DNA from: Limnohabitans curvus
Lineage (GTDB): Bacteria > Pseudomonadota > Gammaproteobacteria > Burkholderiales > Burkholderiaceae_C
DNA: 64,000 bases
Reading direction: 5' to 3'
Assembly: GCF_003063475.1 (NCBI RefSeq)
Contig: NZ_NESP01000001.1
Coordinates: 2,232,001-2,296,000, forward strand
The position numbers and the translations under genes are program-made. Below the pieces are notes generated by a model. The model searched no databases. It was given only the letters and a program-made list of their open reading frames with translations, and had not been told where the DNA came from. Every line of letters starts with the position of its first letter. Within the stretch, counting starts at the first letter, position 1. This document shows, in pieces, positions 38,345-48,400 of the stretch.

Positions 38345-39277
38345 ATGACATCCCTCGTGATTGCAGAACACGACAACGCCAGCATCAAAGGCGCAACCTT
38401 GAACACCGTGACAGCCGCAGCAGCCATTGGCGCTGACGTGCATGTGCTCGTCGCTGGTCACAACGCCGGTGCCGCCGCTGCTGCAGCCGCGCAAATCGCG
38501 GGTGTGAGCAAAGTCATCCACGCCGACGGCGCCACACTGGAAGCCGGTTTGGCTGAGAACGTGGCAGCGCAAGTCTTAGCCATCGCTGGCAACTACACCC
38601 ACATCTTGTTCCCCGCCACAGCGGCGGGCAAGAACGTAGCCCCTCGCGTGGCTGCCAAGTTGGACGTGGGCCAAATCAGCGACATCACCAAGGTGGACAG
38701 CCCAGACACGTTTGAGCGCCCGATTTACGCAGGCAACGCGATTGCTACTGTGCAAAGCACAGATGCTGTCAAAGTCATCACCGTGCGCACCACGGGTTTT
38801 GATGCAGCGGCTGCCACAGGTGGCGCGGCTCAAATCGAAACCACAGCAGCAACAAGCGACTCAGGCAAGAGCAGCTTTGTGGGCCGTGAAGTCACCAAGA
38901 GCGACCGTCCAGAGCTGACAGCCGCCAAGATCATCGTCTCCGGTGGTCGTGCCTTGGGCAGCTCAGAGAAGTTTGACGAAGTCATGACCCCACTGGCTGA
39001 CAAGCTCGGTGCCGCGATTGGTGCTAGCCGCGCAGCGGTAGACGCAGGCTATGCGGCTAACGATTTGCAAGTGGGTCAAACCGGCAAGATCGTCGCGCCG
39101 CAGTTGTACGTGGCGTGCGGCATCAGCGGCGCGATCCAACACTTGGCGGGTATGAAGGACAGCAAGGTGATCGTGGCGATCAACAAAGACCCAGAGGCGC
39201 CGATCTTCAGCGTGGCCGACTTCGGCTTGGAGGCTGACCTGTTTGTGGCTGTGCCAGAGTTGGTCGCAGCGTTGTAA
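38345..39277 (+). CDS. etfA: Electron transfer flavoprotein subunit alpha
   Basis: EtfA binds the FAD of the electron transfer flavoprotein. The 310-residue product has the N-terminal nucleotide-fold domain and the C-terminal FAD signature, with [13 protein letters not shown] and the stretch from [13 protein letters not shown] to [21 protein letters not shown] lies upstream of the ATG. It ends the etfBA unit, with a UUCG terminator 10 bp later, and an acyl-CoA dehydrogenase gene follows, a natural electron donor. Confidence 0.97.
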   Translation: MTSLVIAEHDNASIKGATLNTVTAAAAIGADVHVLVAGHNAGAAAAAAAQIAGVSKVIHADGATLEAGLAENVAAQVLAIAGNYTHILFPATAAGKNVAPRVAAKLDVGQISDITKVDSPDTFERPIYAGNAIATVQSTDAVKVITVRTTGFDAAAATGGAAQIETTAATSDSGKSSFVGREVTKSDRPELTAAKIIVSGGRALGSSEKFDEVMTPLADKLGAAIGASRAAVDAGYAANDLQVGQTGKIVAPQLYVACGISGAIQHLAGMKDSKVIVAINKDPEAPIFSVADFGLEADLFVAVPELVAAL

Positions 39278-39287
39278 ACCTTCTGTG

Positions 39288-39315
39288 AAAAGGCACTCTT
39301 CGGGGTGCCTTTTTT
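39288..39315 (+). terminator. Rho-independent terminator after etfA
   Basis: AAAAGGCACTC, loop TTCG, then GGGTGCCTTTTTT forms a stem with one G-T pair and a U tail. It lies between etfA and the acyl-CoA dehydrogenase gene. Confidence 0.9.
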
Positions 39316-39339
39316 GTATTGAATTTTGGAGACATAAAA

Positions 39340-41130
39340 ATGAGCTACATCGCCCCCATCAAAGACATGGTGTTCAACATGGAACACTTGGCCGGCCTCG
39401 AACAAGTGGCCCAAATTCCTGCGTTCGAAGACATGGGTGTGGAAACCGCCCAAGCCGTACTCGAAGAATGCGCGAAGTTGAATGAGTCTGTGCTCGTGCC
39501 TTTGAATTGGGAAGGCGACAAAAACCCATCGTTCTTTAAAGATGGTCATGTGACCACCACGCCCGGCTTTAAGGAAGCCTACCAACAGTACTGCGAAGGC
39601 GGCTGGCAAAGCCTGCAGCACCCTGCAGAATTTGGTGGTCAAGGCTTACCCAAAACCATCGGCGCGGCTTGCGGCGAAATGCTCAACTCGGCCAACATGA
39701 GTTTTGCTTTGTGCCCCATGTTGACCGACGGTGCGATTGAAGCTTTGTTGACCGCAGGCTCTGACGACCTCAAAGCCACTTACCTTGAGAAGCTCATCTC
39801 CGGCGAGTGGACCGGCACCATGAACTTGACCGAGCCACAAGCGGGCTCTGACTTGGCGGCCGTGCGCACCCGCGCTGAGCCTCTGCCAGATGGCACCTAC
39901 AAAGTGTTCGGCACCAAGATTTTCATCACCTACGGTGAACACGACATGGCCGAGAACATCGTCCACCTCGTGCTGGCGCGTGTGCAAGGCGCACCCGAGG
40001 GCGTGAAGGGCATCAGCTTGTTTGTGGTGCCCAAATTCATGGTGAACAAAGACGGCTCGTTGGGCGCGCGTAACGATGTGCACTGCGTGAGCATCGAGCA
40101 CAAGATGGGCATCAAAGCCAGCCCCACCGCGGTGTTGCAGTATGGCGACCACGGCGGTGCGATTGGCTTCCTCGTTGGTGAAGAAAACCGCGGTTTGGAA
40201 TACATGTTCATCATGATGAACGCGGCGCGTTACGCTGTGGGCGTGCAAGGCATTTCCATTGCCGAGCGTGCGTACCAAAAGGCTGTGACTTTCTCGCGTG
40301 ACCGCGTGCAAAGCCGCCCTGTGGACGGCAGCATGAAAACCAGCGCCCCCATCATTCACCACCCCGACGTGCGCCGCATGTTGATGACCATGCGCGCTTA
40401 TACCGAAGGCTGCCGCGCCATGGCCACCGTGGCCGCCGCCGCGTATGACGCGTCGCACCACCACCCAGATGCCGACACGCGCAAAGACAACTTGGCGTTC
40501 TACGAATTTTTGGTGCCGTTGGTCAAAGGCTTCAGCACCGAGATGAGTTTGGAGGTCACCAGCTTGGGCGTGCAAGTGCACGGTGGCATGGGCTTCATCG
40601 AAGAAACGGGTGCGGCACAGTACTACCGCGACGCCAAAATCTTGACGATTTACGAAGGCACCACCGCCATTCAAGCCAACGACTTGATCGGTCGCAAAAC
40701 AGGCCGTGATGGTGGCCAAACCGCCAAAGGCATTGCCGCGCAAATCGCCAACACCGAAGCTGATTTGCTCAAGAGCGGCAGTGCCAATGCCAAGGCGATG
40801 GCCGCACGTTTGAAAGCGGCGCGCGAAGCCTTCTTGAATGTGGTGGACTTTGTAGTGGCAGGCGCCAAAGCCAGCCCCAACGCTGTGTTTGCAGGCAGCG
40901 TGCCTTACCTCATGCTCACCGGTAACTTGGTGGCCGGTTGGCAAATGGCACGTGCCTTGTTGGTGGCCGAGGCTGAATTGGCCAAGGGCAATGAAGCGGT
41001 GTTCATGCAATCCAAAATCACCACCGCGCGTTTCTACGCCGACCACATCCTGACCAAAGTGCCAGGCATGCGCGACAGCATCGTGGATGGTGCAGACAGC
41101 GTGACTGAGTTGGCGCTCGACGCCTTCTAA
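39340..41130 (+). CDS. Acyl-CoA dehydrogenase, long C-terminal-extended type
   Basis: A flavoenzyme that introduces the alpha-beta double bond in acyl-CoA and donates electrons to ETF. The 596-residue length and the C-terminal extension are typical of the subfamily with the acetyl-CoA dehydrogenase-like C-terminal domain. Visible are [22 protein letters not shown], here cut short to its core TEPQAGSDL, then [11 protein letters not shown], and [13 protein letters not shown] with the likely catalytic glutamate. GGAG at 39328 fixes ATG 39340. The chain-length preference is not evident. Confidence 0.94.
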   Translation: MSYIAPIKDMVFNMEHLAGLEQVAQIPAFEDMGVETAQAVLEECAKLNESVLVPLNWEGDKNPSFFKDGHVTTTPGFKEAYQQYCEGGWQSLQHPAEFGGQGLPKTIGAACGEMLNSANMSFALCPMLTDGAIEALLTAGSDDLKATYLEKLISGEWTGTMNLTEPQAGSDLAAVRTRAEPLPDGTYKVFGTKIFITYGEHDMAENIVHLVLARVQGAPEGVKGISLFVVPKFMVNKDGSLGARNDVHCVSIEHKMGIKASPTAVLQYGDHGGAIGFLVGEENRGLEYMFIMMNAARYAVGVQGISIAERAYQKAVTFSRDRVQSRPVDGSMKTSAPIIHHPDVRRMLMTMRAYTEGCRAMATVAAAAYDASHHHPDADTRKDNLAFYEFLVPLVKGFSTEMSLEVTSLGVQVHGGMGFIEETGAAQYYRDAKILTIYEGTTAIQANDLIGRKTGRDGGQTAKGIAAQIANTEADLLKSGSANAKAMAARLKAAREAFLNVVDFVVAGAKASPNAVFAGSVPYLMLTGNLVAGWQMARALLVAEAELAKGNEAVFMQSKITTARFYADHILTKVPGMRDSIVDGADSVTELALDAF

Positions 41131-41161
41131 GTTTTTAGGTTCGCTCAATTCAAAACCATCA

Positions 41162-41184
41162 TCAGGGCACTTCACGTGCCCTGA
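41162..41184 (+). terminator. Stem-loop after the acyl-CoA dehydrogenase gene
   Basis: TCAGGGCAC (41162-41170) pairs perfectly with GTGCCCTGA (41176-41184) around a 5-nt loop. The following ACTTTCTC is a weak U tract, so termination may be partial. Confidence 0.55.
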
Positions 41185-41203
41185 ACTTTCTCAAGGGCCA
41201 GAT

Positions 41204-42157
41204 ATGTCGCGTTTACCTCCGGTGTTGCAATCGCTCAAGTTCCCTGTCATTGCGTCTCCGCTGTTCATCATCAGCAACCCCAAGCTCTTGATTGCGCAGT
41301 GCAAAGCAGGCGTGGTGGGCTCTATGCCCGCGCTCAATGCGCGCCCAGCTGAACAGCTCGAAGCGTGGTTGATTGAAATCACCGAGGCATTGGCCGCTCA
41401 CAACCGTGAACACCCAGACCAACCCGCTGCGCCATTTGCCATCAACCAAATCGTCCACAAGAGCAACGACCGTTTAGAACACGACATGGCTTTGTGTGTG
41501 AAGTACAAGGTGCCGATCATCATCACGTCGCTCGGCGCGCGTGAAGACATCAACGCCGCAGCGCACAGCTACGGCGGCATCGTGCTGCACGATGTCATCA
41601 ACAACAAGTTTGCCAAGAAGGCGATTGAAAAGGGCGCGGACGGCCTCATCGCCGTAGCCGCTGGTGCTGGTGGCCATGCGGGTGTGAAGAGCCCGTTTGC
41701 CTTGATTCAAGAAATTCGCGAGTGGTTTGACGGCCCTGTGGCTTTGAGCGGCTCCATCGCTACCGGTGGTGCCGTGCTGGCCGCACAAGCGATGGGGGCA
41801 GACTTTGCCTACATTGGTTCCGCCTTCATCGCGACCGAAGAAGCGCGTGCCGCGGATGACTACAAACAAGCCGTGGTGGACGGCACATCCGATGACATTG
41901 TGTTGAGCAATTTATTCACGGGCGTGCATGGCAACTACTTGGCACCTTCCATTGTCAAAGCAGGCCTAGACCCCGAACACTTGCCCGAGAGCGACCCCAG
42001 CCAAATGAATTTTGGGGGTGGCGCACAAAAAGCATGGAAAGACATTTGGGGCTGCGGTCAAGGCATTGGCGCGGTGAAGGCGGTGGTACCTGCGGCTGAG
42101 TTGGTGGCGCGTTTGAAGCGTGAGTACCAAGCGGCCAAGCAACGCCTCACAGCTTGA
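41204..42157 (+). CDS. Nitronate monooxygenase family protein
   Basis: This FMN-dependent TIM-barrel enzyme belongs to the nitronate monooxygenase/2-nitropropane dioxygenase family, which oxidises alkyl nitronates such as propionate 3-nitronate. The 317-residue protein has the flavin-binding AAGAGGHAGVKSPFALI and GSIATGGAVLAAQAMGADF segments. Related proteins include enoyl reductases, so the exact reaction is uncertain. A two-way terminator follows at 42186. Confidence 0.88.
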   Translation: MSRLPPVLQSLKFPVIASPLFIISNPKLLIAQCKAGVVGSMPALNARPAEQLEAWLIEITEALAAHNREHPDQPAAPFAINQIVHKSNDRLEHDMALCVKYKVPIIITSLGAREDINAAAHSYGGIVLHDVINNKFAKKAIEKGADGLIAVAAGAGGHAGVKSPFALIQEIREWFDGPVALSGSIATGGAVLAAQAMGADFAYIGSAFIATEEARAADDYKQAVVDGTSDDIVLSNLFTGVHGNYLAPSIVKAGLDPEHLPESDPSQMNFGGGAQKAWKDIWGCGQGIGAVKAVVPAAELVARLKREYQAAKQRLTA

Positions 42158-42185
42158 TACGAAAACCTAGTGCTTGAACCCAAAG

Positions 42186-42214
42186 AAAAAGCCGCTCAGC
42201 AGAGCGGCTTTTTT
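42186..42214. terminator. Bidirectional terminator between nitronate monooxygenase and usp
   Basis: GCCGCTC (42191-42197), loop AGCA, GAGCGGC, flanked by AAAAA on the left and TTTTTT on the right, so it can serve both convergent transcripts. Confidence 0.9.
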
Positions 42215-42233
42215 GTGAGCGATGCCGGCGTGA

Positions 42234-42677
42234 TTAACGCAGCACCAGCACTGGCACGGTGGCGTGCGTCAGCACTTGTTGTGTCTCGCTGCCCAGCAGC
42301 AAGCGCTTGATGCCACGACGACCGTGTGAGGCCATCACGATCAAATCGGCTTTGTGTTTCTTGGCGGCGGCAATCAAGGCGTCAGACACGATGTCAGACT
42401 TCACAACCACGGCCTTGGTCGTGACACCTTTGGCTTTGGCAGCTTTGACCACAGCGTCCAACACTTTTTGCGCGCCGTCAGTCCAACCTTTTTCAATTTT
42501 CGAAACTTCAGTCGCAGTCAAAGGCAAGGAGCCTTCGAAGTAGCTTTGCGGGTAACGGGGCGTTACTTTGACAGCGACCAGCTCGGCGCCGCTCAGAGCA
42601 GCCAGTTCAATCGCGCTGGCAATGGCTTTTTTGGACAAGGTCGAGCCGTCGGTGGCCACCAAAATTCGTTTGTACAT
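42234..42677 (-). CDS. Universal stress protein UspA family
   Basis: The 147-residue cytoplasmic protein has the UspA fold: MYKRILVATDGSTLSKKA at the start and the nucleotide-binding loop MASHGRRGIKRLLLGS near residues 114-129. These features suggest an ATP-binding member. AAGGAG precedes ATG 42677. It is divergent from the copper ATPase ccoI. The FNR box centred at 42740.5 would lie 41.5 bp before a start point at 42699, so induction under low oxygen is likely, as for FNR/Anr-controlled usp genes in other proteobacteria. Confidence 0.93.
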   Translation of the reverse strand: MYKRILVATDGSTLSKKAIASAIELAALSGAELVAVKVTPRYPQSYFEGSLPLTATEVSKIEKGWTDGAQKVLDAVVKAAKAKGVTTKAVVVKSDIVSDALIAAAKKHKADLIVMASHGRRGIKRLLLGSETQQVLTHATVPVLVLR

Positions 42678-42733
42678 AAACTGCTCCTTTTGTTAATTTC
42701 AACTAAAGCTTAACGCATGTTGTGCGTCTCGTG

Positions 42734-42747
42734 TTGATACACGTCAA
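42734..42747. promoter_or_regulatory. FNR box between usp and ccoI
   Basis: TTGATACACGTCAA matches TTGAT-N4-(A/G)TCAA. Its centre is 63.5 bp from the usp ATG and 43.5 bp from the ccoI ATG. Confidence 0.8.
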
Positions 42748-42783
42748 GCTCTGGCAAGACGAAACCGTTAGGCTACATCCCTT

Positions 42784-45036
42784 ATGCATTCTGATTCTTC
42801 CATGGTTGAACTGCTAGACGACCGCCAAGAGTGGTTGCGTTTTAGCCAACCACACAAACCCACCCTCCAAGGCGCTGACGACTGCTGGGATTCGCACGTG
42901 GTGATCCAAGGCATGCACTGCGCTGCTTGTGCTTTCACGGTCGAAGAGGCGCTCATGTCCGTGCCGGGTGTGCAATCCGCTGAGGTCAATGCTGCCACGC
43001 ATCGCGCCAAAGTTGTGTGGTCTGCCGCACGCGTGACGCCATCGGCATGGATGGCGGCCATTGCCAAAGCAGGCTATGGCGCTCTGCCAGCGGCCGACAG
43101 CAGTTTGCGCCAGGCCCGCCACGAAGAAAGTCGCCGGGCTTTGTGGCGTTGGTTGGTGGCTGGCTTTTGCATGATGCAAGTGATGATGTATGCCTATCCC
43201 GCGTATGTGTCGCGCGAGGGCGACATCACGCCTGATATGGTGTTTTTGTTGCGTTGGGCGTCATGGGTGTTGACGCTGCCCGTGGTGTTTTTCTCGTGTG
43301 GCCCGTTTTTTGGCAATGCCTTGCGTGACATCCGTGCGCGCCGCGTGAGCATGGATTTGCCGGTGGCGCTTGGCATGGTGATCACGTTCTTGCTGAGCTC
43401 TGTCGCCACGTTTGAGCCCGAGGGTATTTTTGGTGCCGAGGTGTATTACGACTCGCTCACCATGTTTGTGTTTTTCTTGCTCACAGGCCGCTGGTTAGAA
43501 CTGCGCGTGCGCGACCGCACGGCGGGGGCGCTGGAAGCTTTGATGAACCGTTTGCCCGACAGCGTGGAGCGCCAGTTGCCAAGTGGCGAGTTTGAGCGCG
43601 TGGCCGTGCGTCGCGTGATGGTGGGTGATGTGATTCGTGTGTTGCCGTCAGAGAGCTTTCCTGCCGACGGCGTGATTTTGCAAGGCCAGACCTTGGCTGA
43701 TGAGGCCTTGCTGACCGGCGAGTCACGCCCGCAAGTGCGTGGCGTGGGCGACACGGTGGTGGCGGGCAGCCATAACCTGAGCGGCATTGTGACGGTGCGG
43801 GTGGTGCAGGTGGGCGAGGGCACGCAGTTCTCGCAAATCGTGTCTTTGATGGAAAACGCTTCGCTGCAAAAACCCCGCTTGGCGCAGTTGGCCGATCGCA
43901 TTGCCAAGCCCTTTTTGGTAGGTGTGCTGGTATTGGCTGCACTCTCAGCTGTGTATTGGTGGCCCACCAACCCTGGTCACGCCTTGATGGTGGCAGTGGC
44001 AGTGCTGGTGGTGACGTGTCCGTGTGCCTTGTCGCTCGCCACACCGGCGGCCATGCTGGCCGCGGCGGGTAATTTGGCGCGCCACGGTGTGCTGGTGCGC
44101 AACCTGCAAGCCTTGGAGTCATTGGCTGAAATTGACACCTTGATTTTTGACAAAACAGGCACGCTCACCCAAGACGGTCAGCGCGTGACGCAGGTGATGA
44201 CGGCAGAAGGGGTGACGCCAGCGTTCGCCTTGGGCTTGGCTGCAGCGTTGGCCAAACATTCGCTGCACCCCTTGTCACGAGCGCTGGTGCAAGCGCATGA
44301 GTCTGCGAGGGATGTTGCTGCACCGGACGTTCAAGATGTAAACGAAATGATTGGTCAGGGCTTGGAAGGGTACCTAGACGGACGTTTGCGCTTGGGGTCG
44401 TTCACGTTTTGCGCACCAAAAACCAAGGGAATACCCGATGCGGCGGGTGTTTGCCAAGTACACTTATGCAGTGAAAACGAGTGGCTTGCCAGCTGGCAAC
44501 TGTCTGAAGACATACGTGCCGACGCGGTCCAAACCGTGAAAGCATTGAAAGACCTGAATGTGGATGTGTGGTTGCTCTCGGGCGACCAGCCTGAGTCAGC
44601 TCAGCAAGTCGCACAGCAGGTGGGCATTACCCAAGCATTTGGGGCGTGTACGCCGCAAGACAAGCTCTCACGTATGCAAACTGCGCAGTCGCAAGGCGCG
44701 CGGGTGGCGATGGTGGGAGATGGCCTCAATGATGGCCCTGTCTTGGCCGGTGCCCATGTGTCGATGGCGTTTGGCAATGCGGTGCCCTTGGCTCAGTCCA
44801 AATCGGACTTGGTCTTGATGGGCGGCAGCTTGTTGGTGGTGGCGCAAAGCGTCAAGTTGGCGAGGCACACCCTGCGGGTGGTGCGGCAAAACTTGTTGTG
44901 GGCTGCGGCTTACAACGCTTTGTGCGTGCCGTTGGCCGTGGTGGGCTTGTTGCCCGCATGGCTGGCTGGGTTGGGAATGGCGTTGAGCTCGTTGTGGGTC
45001 GTATTGAATTCTTTACGACTCACCAAAGGATTTTGA
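42784..45036 (+). CDS. ccoI: Copper-translocating P-type ATPase, CcoI type
   Basis: CcoI exports copper across the inner membrane for insertion into the cbb3 oxidase. The 750-residue protein has one HMA domain with the CxxC metal site C46/C49 (GMHCAACAF), eight predicted membrane helices, the CPC motif in VTCPCALSLATPAA, the phosphorylation motif DKTGTLT, the HP motif in SLHPLSRAL and the hinge GDGLND. Linkage to ccoS and ccoN supports CcoI rather than a detoxifying CopA. FNR spacing places the transcript start at or next to the ATG, and no ribosome binding site is seen. The stop overlaps ccoS by one base. Confidence 0.93.
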   Translation: MHSDSSMVELLDDRQEWLRFSQPHKPTLQGADDCWDSHVVIQGMHCAACAFTVEEALMSVPGVQSAEVNAATHRAKVVWSAARVTPSAWMAAIAKAGYGALPAADSSLRQARHEESRRALWRWLVAGFCMMQVMMYAYPAYVSREGDITPDMVFLLRWASWVLTLPVVFFSCGPFFGNALRDIRARRVSMDLPVALGMVITFLLSSVATFEPEGIFGAEVYYDSLTMFVFFLLTGRWLELRVRDRTAGALEALMNRLPDSVERQLPSGEFERVAVRRVMVGDVIRVLPSESFPADGVILQGQTLADEALLTGESRPQVRGVGDTVVAGSHNLSGIVTVRVVQVGEGTQFSQIVSLMENASLQKPRLAQLADRIAKPFLVGVLVLAALSAVYWWPTNPGHALMVAVAVLVVTCPCALSLATPAAMLAAAGNLARHGVLVRNLQALESLAEIDTLIFDKTGTLTQDGQRVTQVMTAEGVTPAFALGLAAALAKHSLHPLSRALVQAHESARDVAAPDVQDVNEMIGQGLEGYLDGRLRLGSFTFCAPKTKGIPDAAGVCQVHLCSENEWLASWQLSEDIRADAVQTVKALKDLNVDVWLLSGDQPESAQQVAQQVGITQAFGACTPQDKLSRMQTAQSQGARVAMVGDGLNDGPVLAGAHVSMAFGNAVPLAQSKSDLVLMGGSLLVVAQSVKLARHTLRVVRQNLLWAAAYNALCVPLAVVGLLPAWLAGLGMALSSLWVVLNSLRLTKGF

Positions 45037-45173
45037 TGGATATCTTGTATTTATTGATTCCGCTGTCGGTGTTGTTGGTTCTCTTTATTCTGGGCGGCCT
45101 TTGGTGGGCTGTTCATCGAGGCCAGTTCGACAGCGTGGAGCAAGAAGGCGAGCGTATTCTTAGAAACGATTGA
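45036..45173 (+). CDS. ccoS: cbb3 oxidase maturation protein CcoS
   Basis: CcoS is a small membrane protein needed for cofactor insertion into cbb3 oxidase. The 45-residue product begins MDILYLLIPLSVLLVLFILG, a single membrane helix, followed by the family motif GLWWAVHRGQFDSVEQEGERI in the cytoplasmic tail, here given only in part as WWAVHRGQFD. Its ATG overlaps the ccoI stop (TGATG). The TGA stop lies inside the FNR box of ccoN. Confidence 0.93.
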   Translation: MDILYLLIPLSVLLVLFILGGLWWAVHRGQFDSVEQEGERILRND

Positions 45174-45183
45174 TATGAATCAA
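45170..45183 (+). promoter_or_regulatory. FNR box upstream of ccoN
   Basis: TTGATATGAATCAA is a perfect TTGAT-N4-ATCAA site. Its centre at 45176.5 lies 41.5 bp before a predicted start at 45218, which sits 7 bp after the -10-like GATACT (45206-45211). This is the class II activator geometry. Confidence 0.9.
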
Positions 45184-45234
45184 TAACTCGCAAGAGTGAT
45201 TTGAGGATACTGGTTTGAAAATGAAAGGTGACCG

Positions 45235-46662
<1,428 letters not shown>

Positions 46663-46672
46663 GGAGAAATAA

Positions 46673-47296
46673 ATGTCTGATAACAATTCCAAAGGCTTCT
46701 CCCACGCGAGCGTGGAGACCAATAACTTTTTGATGATCGTGTTGATCTTGATCGCCGTCGCTTTTGGCGGCTTGGTTGAGATCGTGCCCTTGTTCTTTCA
46801 AAAGTCCACCACTGAGCCCGTCACTGGCGTGAAGCCTTTGACTGCGTTGCAGTTGGCTGGCCGCGACATCTATGTGCGTGAAGGTTGCTACAACTGCCAC
46901 TCGCAAATGATCCGTCCTTTCCGTGCCGAGACATTGCGCTACGGCCATTACTCGGTGGCTGGTGAGTCTGTGTATGACCACCCCTTCCAATGGGGCAGCA
47001 AGCGCACCGGTCCAGACTTGGCTCGCGTGGGCGGCAAATACAGTGACGAATGGCACCGTGTTCACTTGAACAACCCACGTGATGTGGTGCCAGAGTCCAA
47101 CATGCCTGAGTACCCATGGCTGTTGAAGAACACGGTGGACGCAGCAGCAATGCCCGCACACATGAAGGCATTGCGCACTGTGGGCGTGCCTTATACGGAT
47201 GAAGAAATCGCTAAGGCCTCAGAAGACGTCACGGGTAAAACCGAGATGGAAGCTGTGATTGCTTTCCTCCAATCACTGGGCCTCGCGCTCAAATAA
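46673..47296 (+). CDS. ccoO: cbb3-type cytochrome c oxidase subunit II
   Basis: CcoO is the membrane-anchored monohaem cytochrome c subunit. The 207-residue protein has one N-terminal membrane helix, about residues 19-42, and a haem c site at C72-x2-C75-H76 in [13 protein letters not shown]. The methionine ligand is probably in the [13 protein letters not shown] segment. AGGAG precedes the ATG, 10 bp after ccoN. Confidence 0.97.
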   Translation: MSDNNSKGFSHASVETNNFLMIVLILIAVAFGGLVEIVPLFFQKSTTEPVTGVKPLTALQLAGRDIYVREGCYNCHSQMIRPFRAETLRYGHYSVAGESVYDHPFQWGSKRTGPDLARVGGKYSDEWHRVHLNNPRDVVPESNMPEYPWLLKNTVDAAAMPAHMKALRTVGVPYTDEEIAKASEDVTGKTEMEAVIAFLQSLGLALK

Positions 47297-47307
47297 GGAG
47301 ACACCCC

Positions 47308-47445
47308 ATGGATGTCAATGATCTGCGAATCGCGACCACGTTGATTTCGTTTGCCGTGTTCATCGGCATCATGGTGTGGGCTTTTTCTCGACGTAACAAA
47401 GAAGATTTTGAGGCAGCATCAAAGCTGCCCCTCGATCAAGACTAA
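47308..47445 (+). CDS. ccoQ: cbb3-type oxidase small subunit CcoQ
   Basis: CcoQ is a short single-helix subunit that stabilises the cbb3 complex. The 45-residue product starts MDVNDLRIATTLISFAVFIG, has one membrane helix at about residues 10-26 and a charged tail with RRNKEDFEAA. AAGGAG at 47294-47299 precedes the ATG. Its position between ccoO and ccoP confirms the call. Confidence 0.93.
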   Translation: MDVNDLRIATTLISFAVFIGIMVWAFSRRNKEDFEAASKLPLDQD

Positions 47446-47476
47446 GGCCTAGAGGCCTTTGTAAAGGAATCGAATC

Positions 47477-48394
47477 ATGAGTGATTTCACAAGTAATTTT
47501 TGGTCGATCTTCGTATCGTCCATCTCCATTTTTGGCATCGTGTACTGCGCATTTTTGCTGTGGTTCTCGGCCAAAGTCAAAGTGTCAGCGCACGAAGAAG
47601 ACGGCACAACTGGCCACGTCTGGGACGAGGACTTGCGTGAAATGAACAACCCCCTCCCACGTTGGTGGCTGTGGCTGTTCATCATCACCATGGTATTTGC
47701 TGTGGTGTACTTCATTGCTTACCCAGGCTTGGGTGGCTATGCCGGCAAGTTGGCTTGGACATCGCAAGGTCAATACGAAGCTGAAGTGGCCAAGGCCAAC
47801 CAAGAACTCGAGCCTTTGTATGCAGCGTTCAACGCACAAACACCCGAACAACTGTCGCAAGACCCCAAAGCCATGGCTGTGGGTGAGCGTTTGTTCATGA
47901 ATAACTGCGCACAGTGCCACGGTTCTGACGCCCGCGGTTCAAAAGGCTTCCCCAACTTGACCGACAGCGATTGGCTGCATGGCGGCACGACTGACAAAAT
48001 CAAAGAGACACTCACCAAAGGTCGCATTGGTCAAATGCCTCCTATGGCCGCAGCTGTCGGAACACCTGATGACATCCGTAACGTGTCGCACTATGTGTTG
48101 AGCTTGTCTGGCAGCCCACATGACTCCGTGCGTGCCGCTTTGGGTAAGTCGAAGTTCGGTGCTTGTGCTGCATGTCACGGTCCTGACGGTAAAGGTATGC
48201 AAGCCATGGGCTCGGCTAACTTGACCGACAAGATCTGGTTGCACGGCTGGGGCGAAGAAGCCATCACCGCGATGATCAACAACGGTAAGGTCAACCAAAT
48301 GCCAGCACAAGAAGGCCGTTTGACTGAATCACAAATTCACGTGTTGACCGCCTATGTTTGGGGCTTCTCGAATAAACCTGCTGTTGCGAAGTAA
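47477..48394 (+). CDS. ccoP: cbb3-type cytochrome c oxidase subunit III
   Basis: CcoP is the dihaem cytochrome c subunit that receives electrons from soluble cytochromes. The 305-residue protein has two membrane helices, about residues 10-32 and 60-80, then two cytochrome c domains. The haem sites are C144-x2-C147-H148 (CAQCH) and C230-x2-C233-H234 (CAACH). It ends the ccoNOQP operon, 6 bp before ccoG. Confidence 0.97.
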   Translation: MSDFTSNFWSIFVSSISIFGIVYCAFLLWFSAKVKVSAHEEDGTTGHVWDEDLREMNNPLPRWWLWLFIITMVFAVVYFIAYPGLGGYAGKLAWTSQGQYEAEVAKANQELEPLYAAFNAQTPEQLSQDPKAMAVGERLFMNNCAQCHGSDARGSKGFPNLTDSDWLHGGTTDKIKETLTKGRIGQMPPMAAAVGTPDDIRNVSHYVLSLSGSPHDSVRAALGKSKFGACAACHGPDGKGMQAMGSANLTDKIWLHGWGEEAITAMINNGKVNQMPAQEGRLTESQIHVLTAYVWGFSNKPAVAK

Positions 48395-48400
48395 AACGCT

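Noticed and set aside
39646..41175. Minus-strand open frame of 509 codons opposite the acyl-CoA dehydrogenase
   Set aside because: It is His-, Gly- and Val-rich without domain signatures, mirrors the plus-strand codon bias, and fully overlaps a strongly supported gene.
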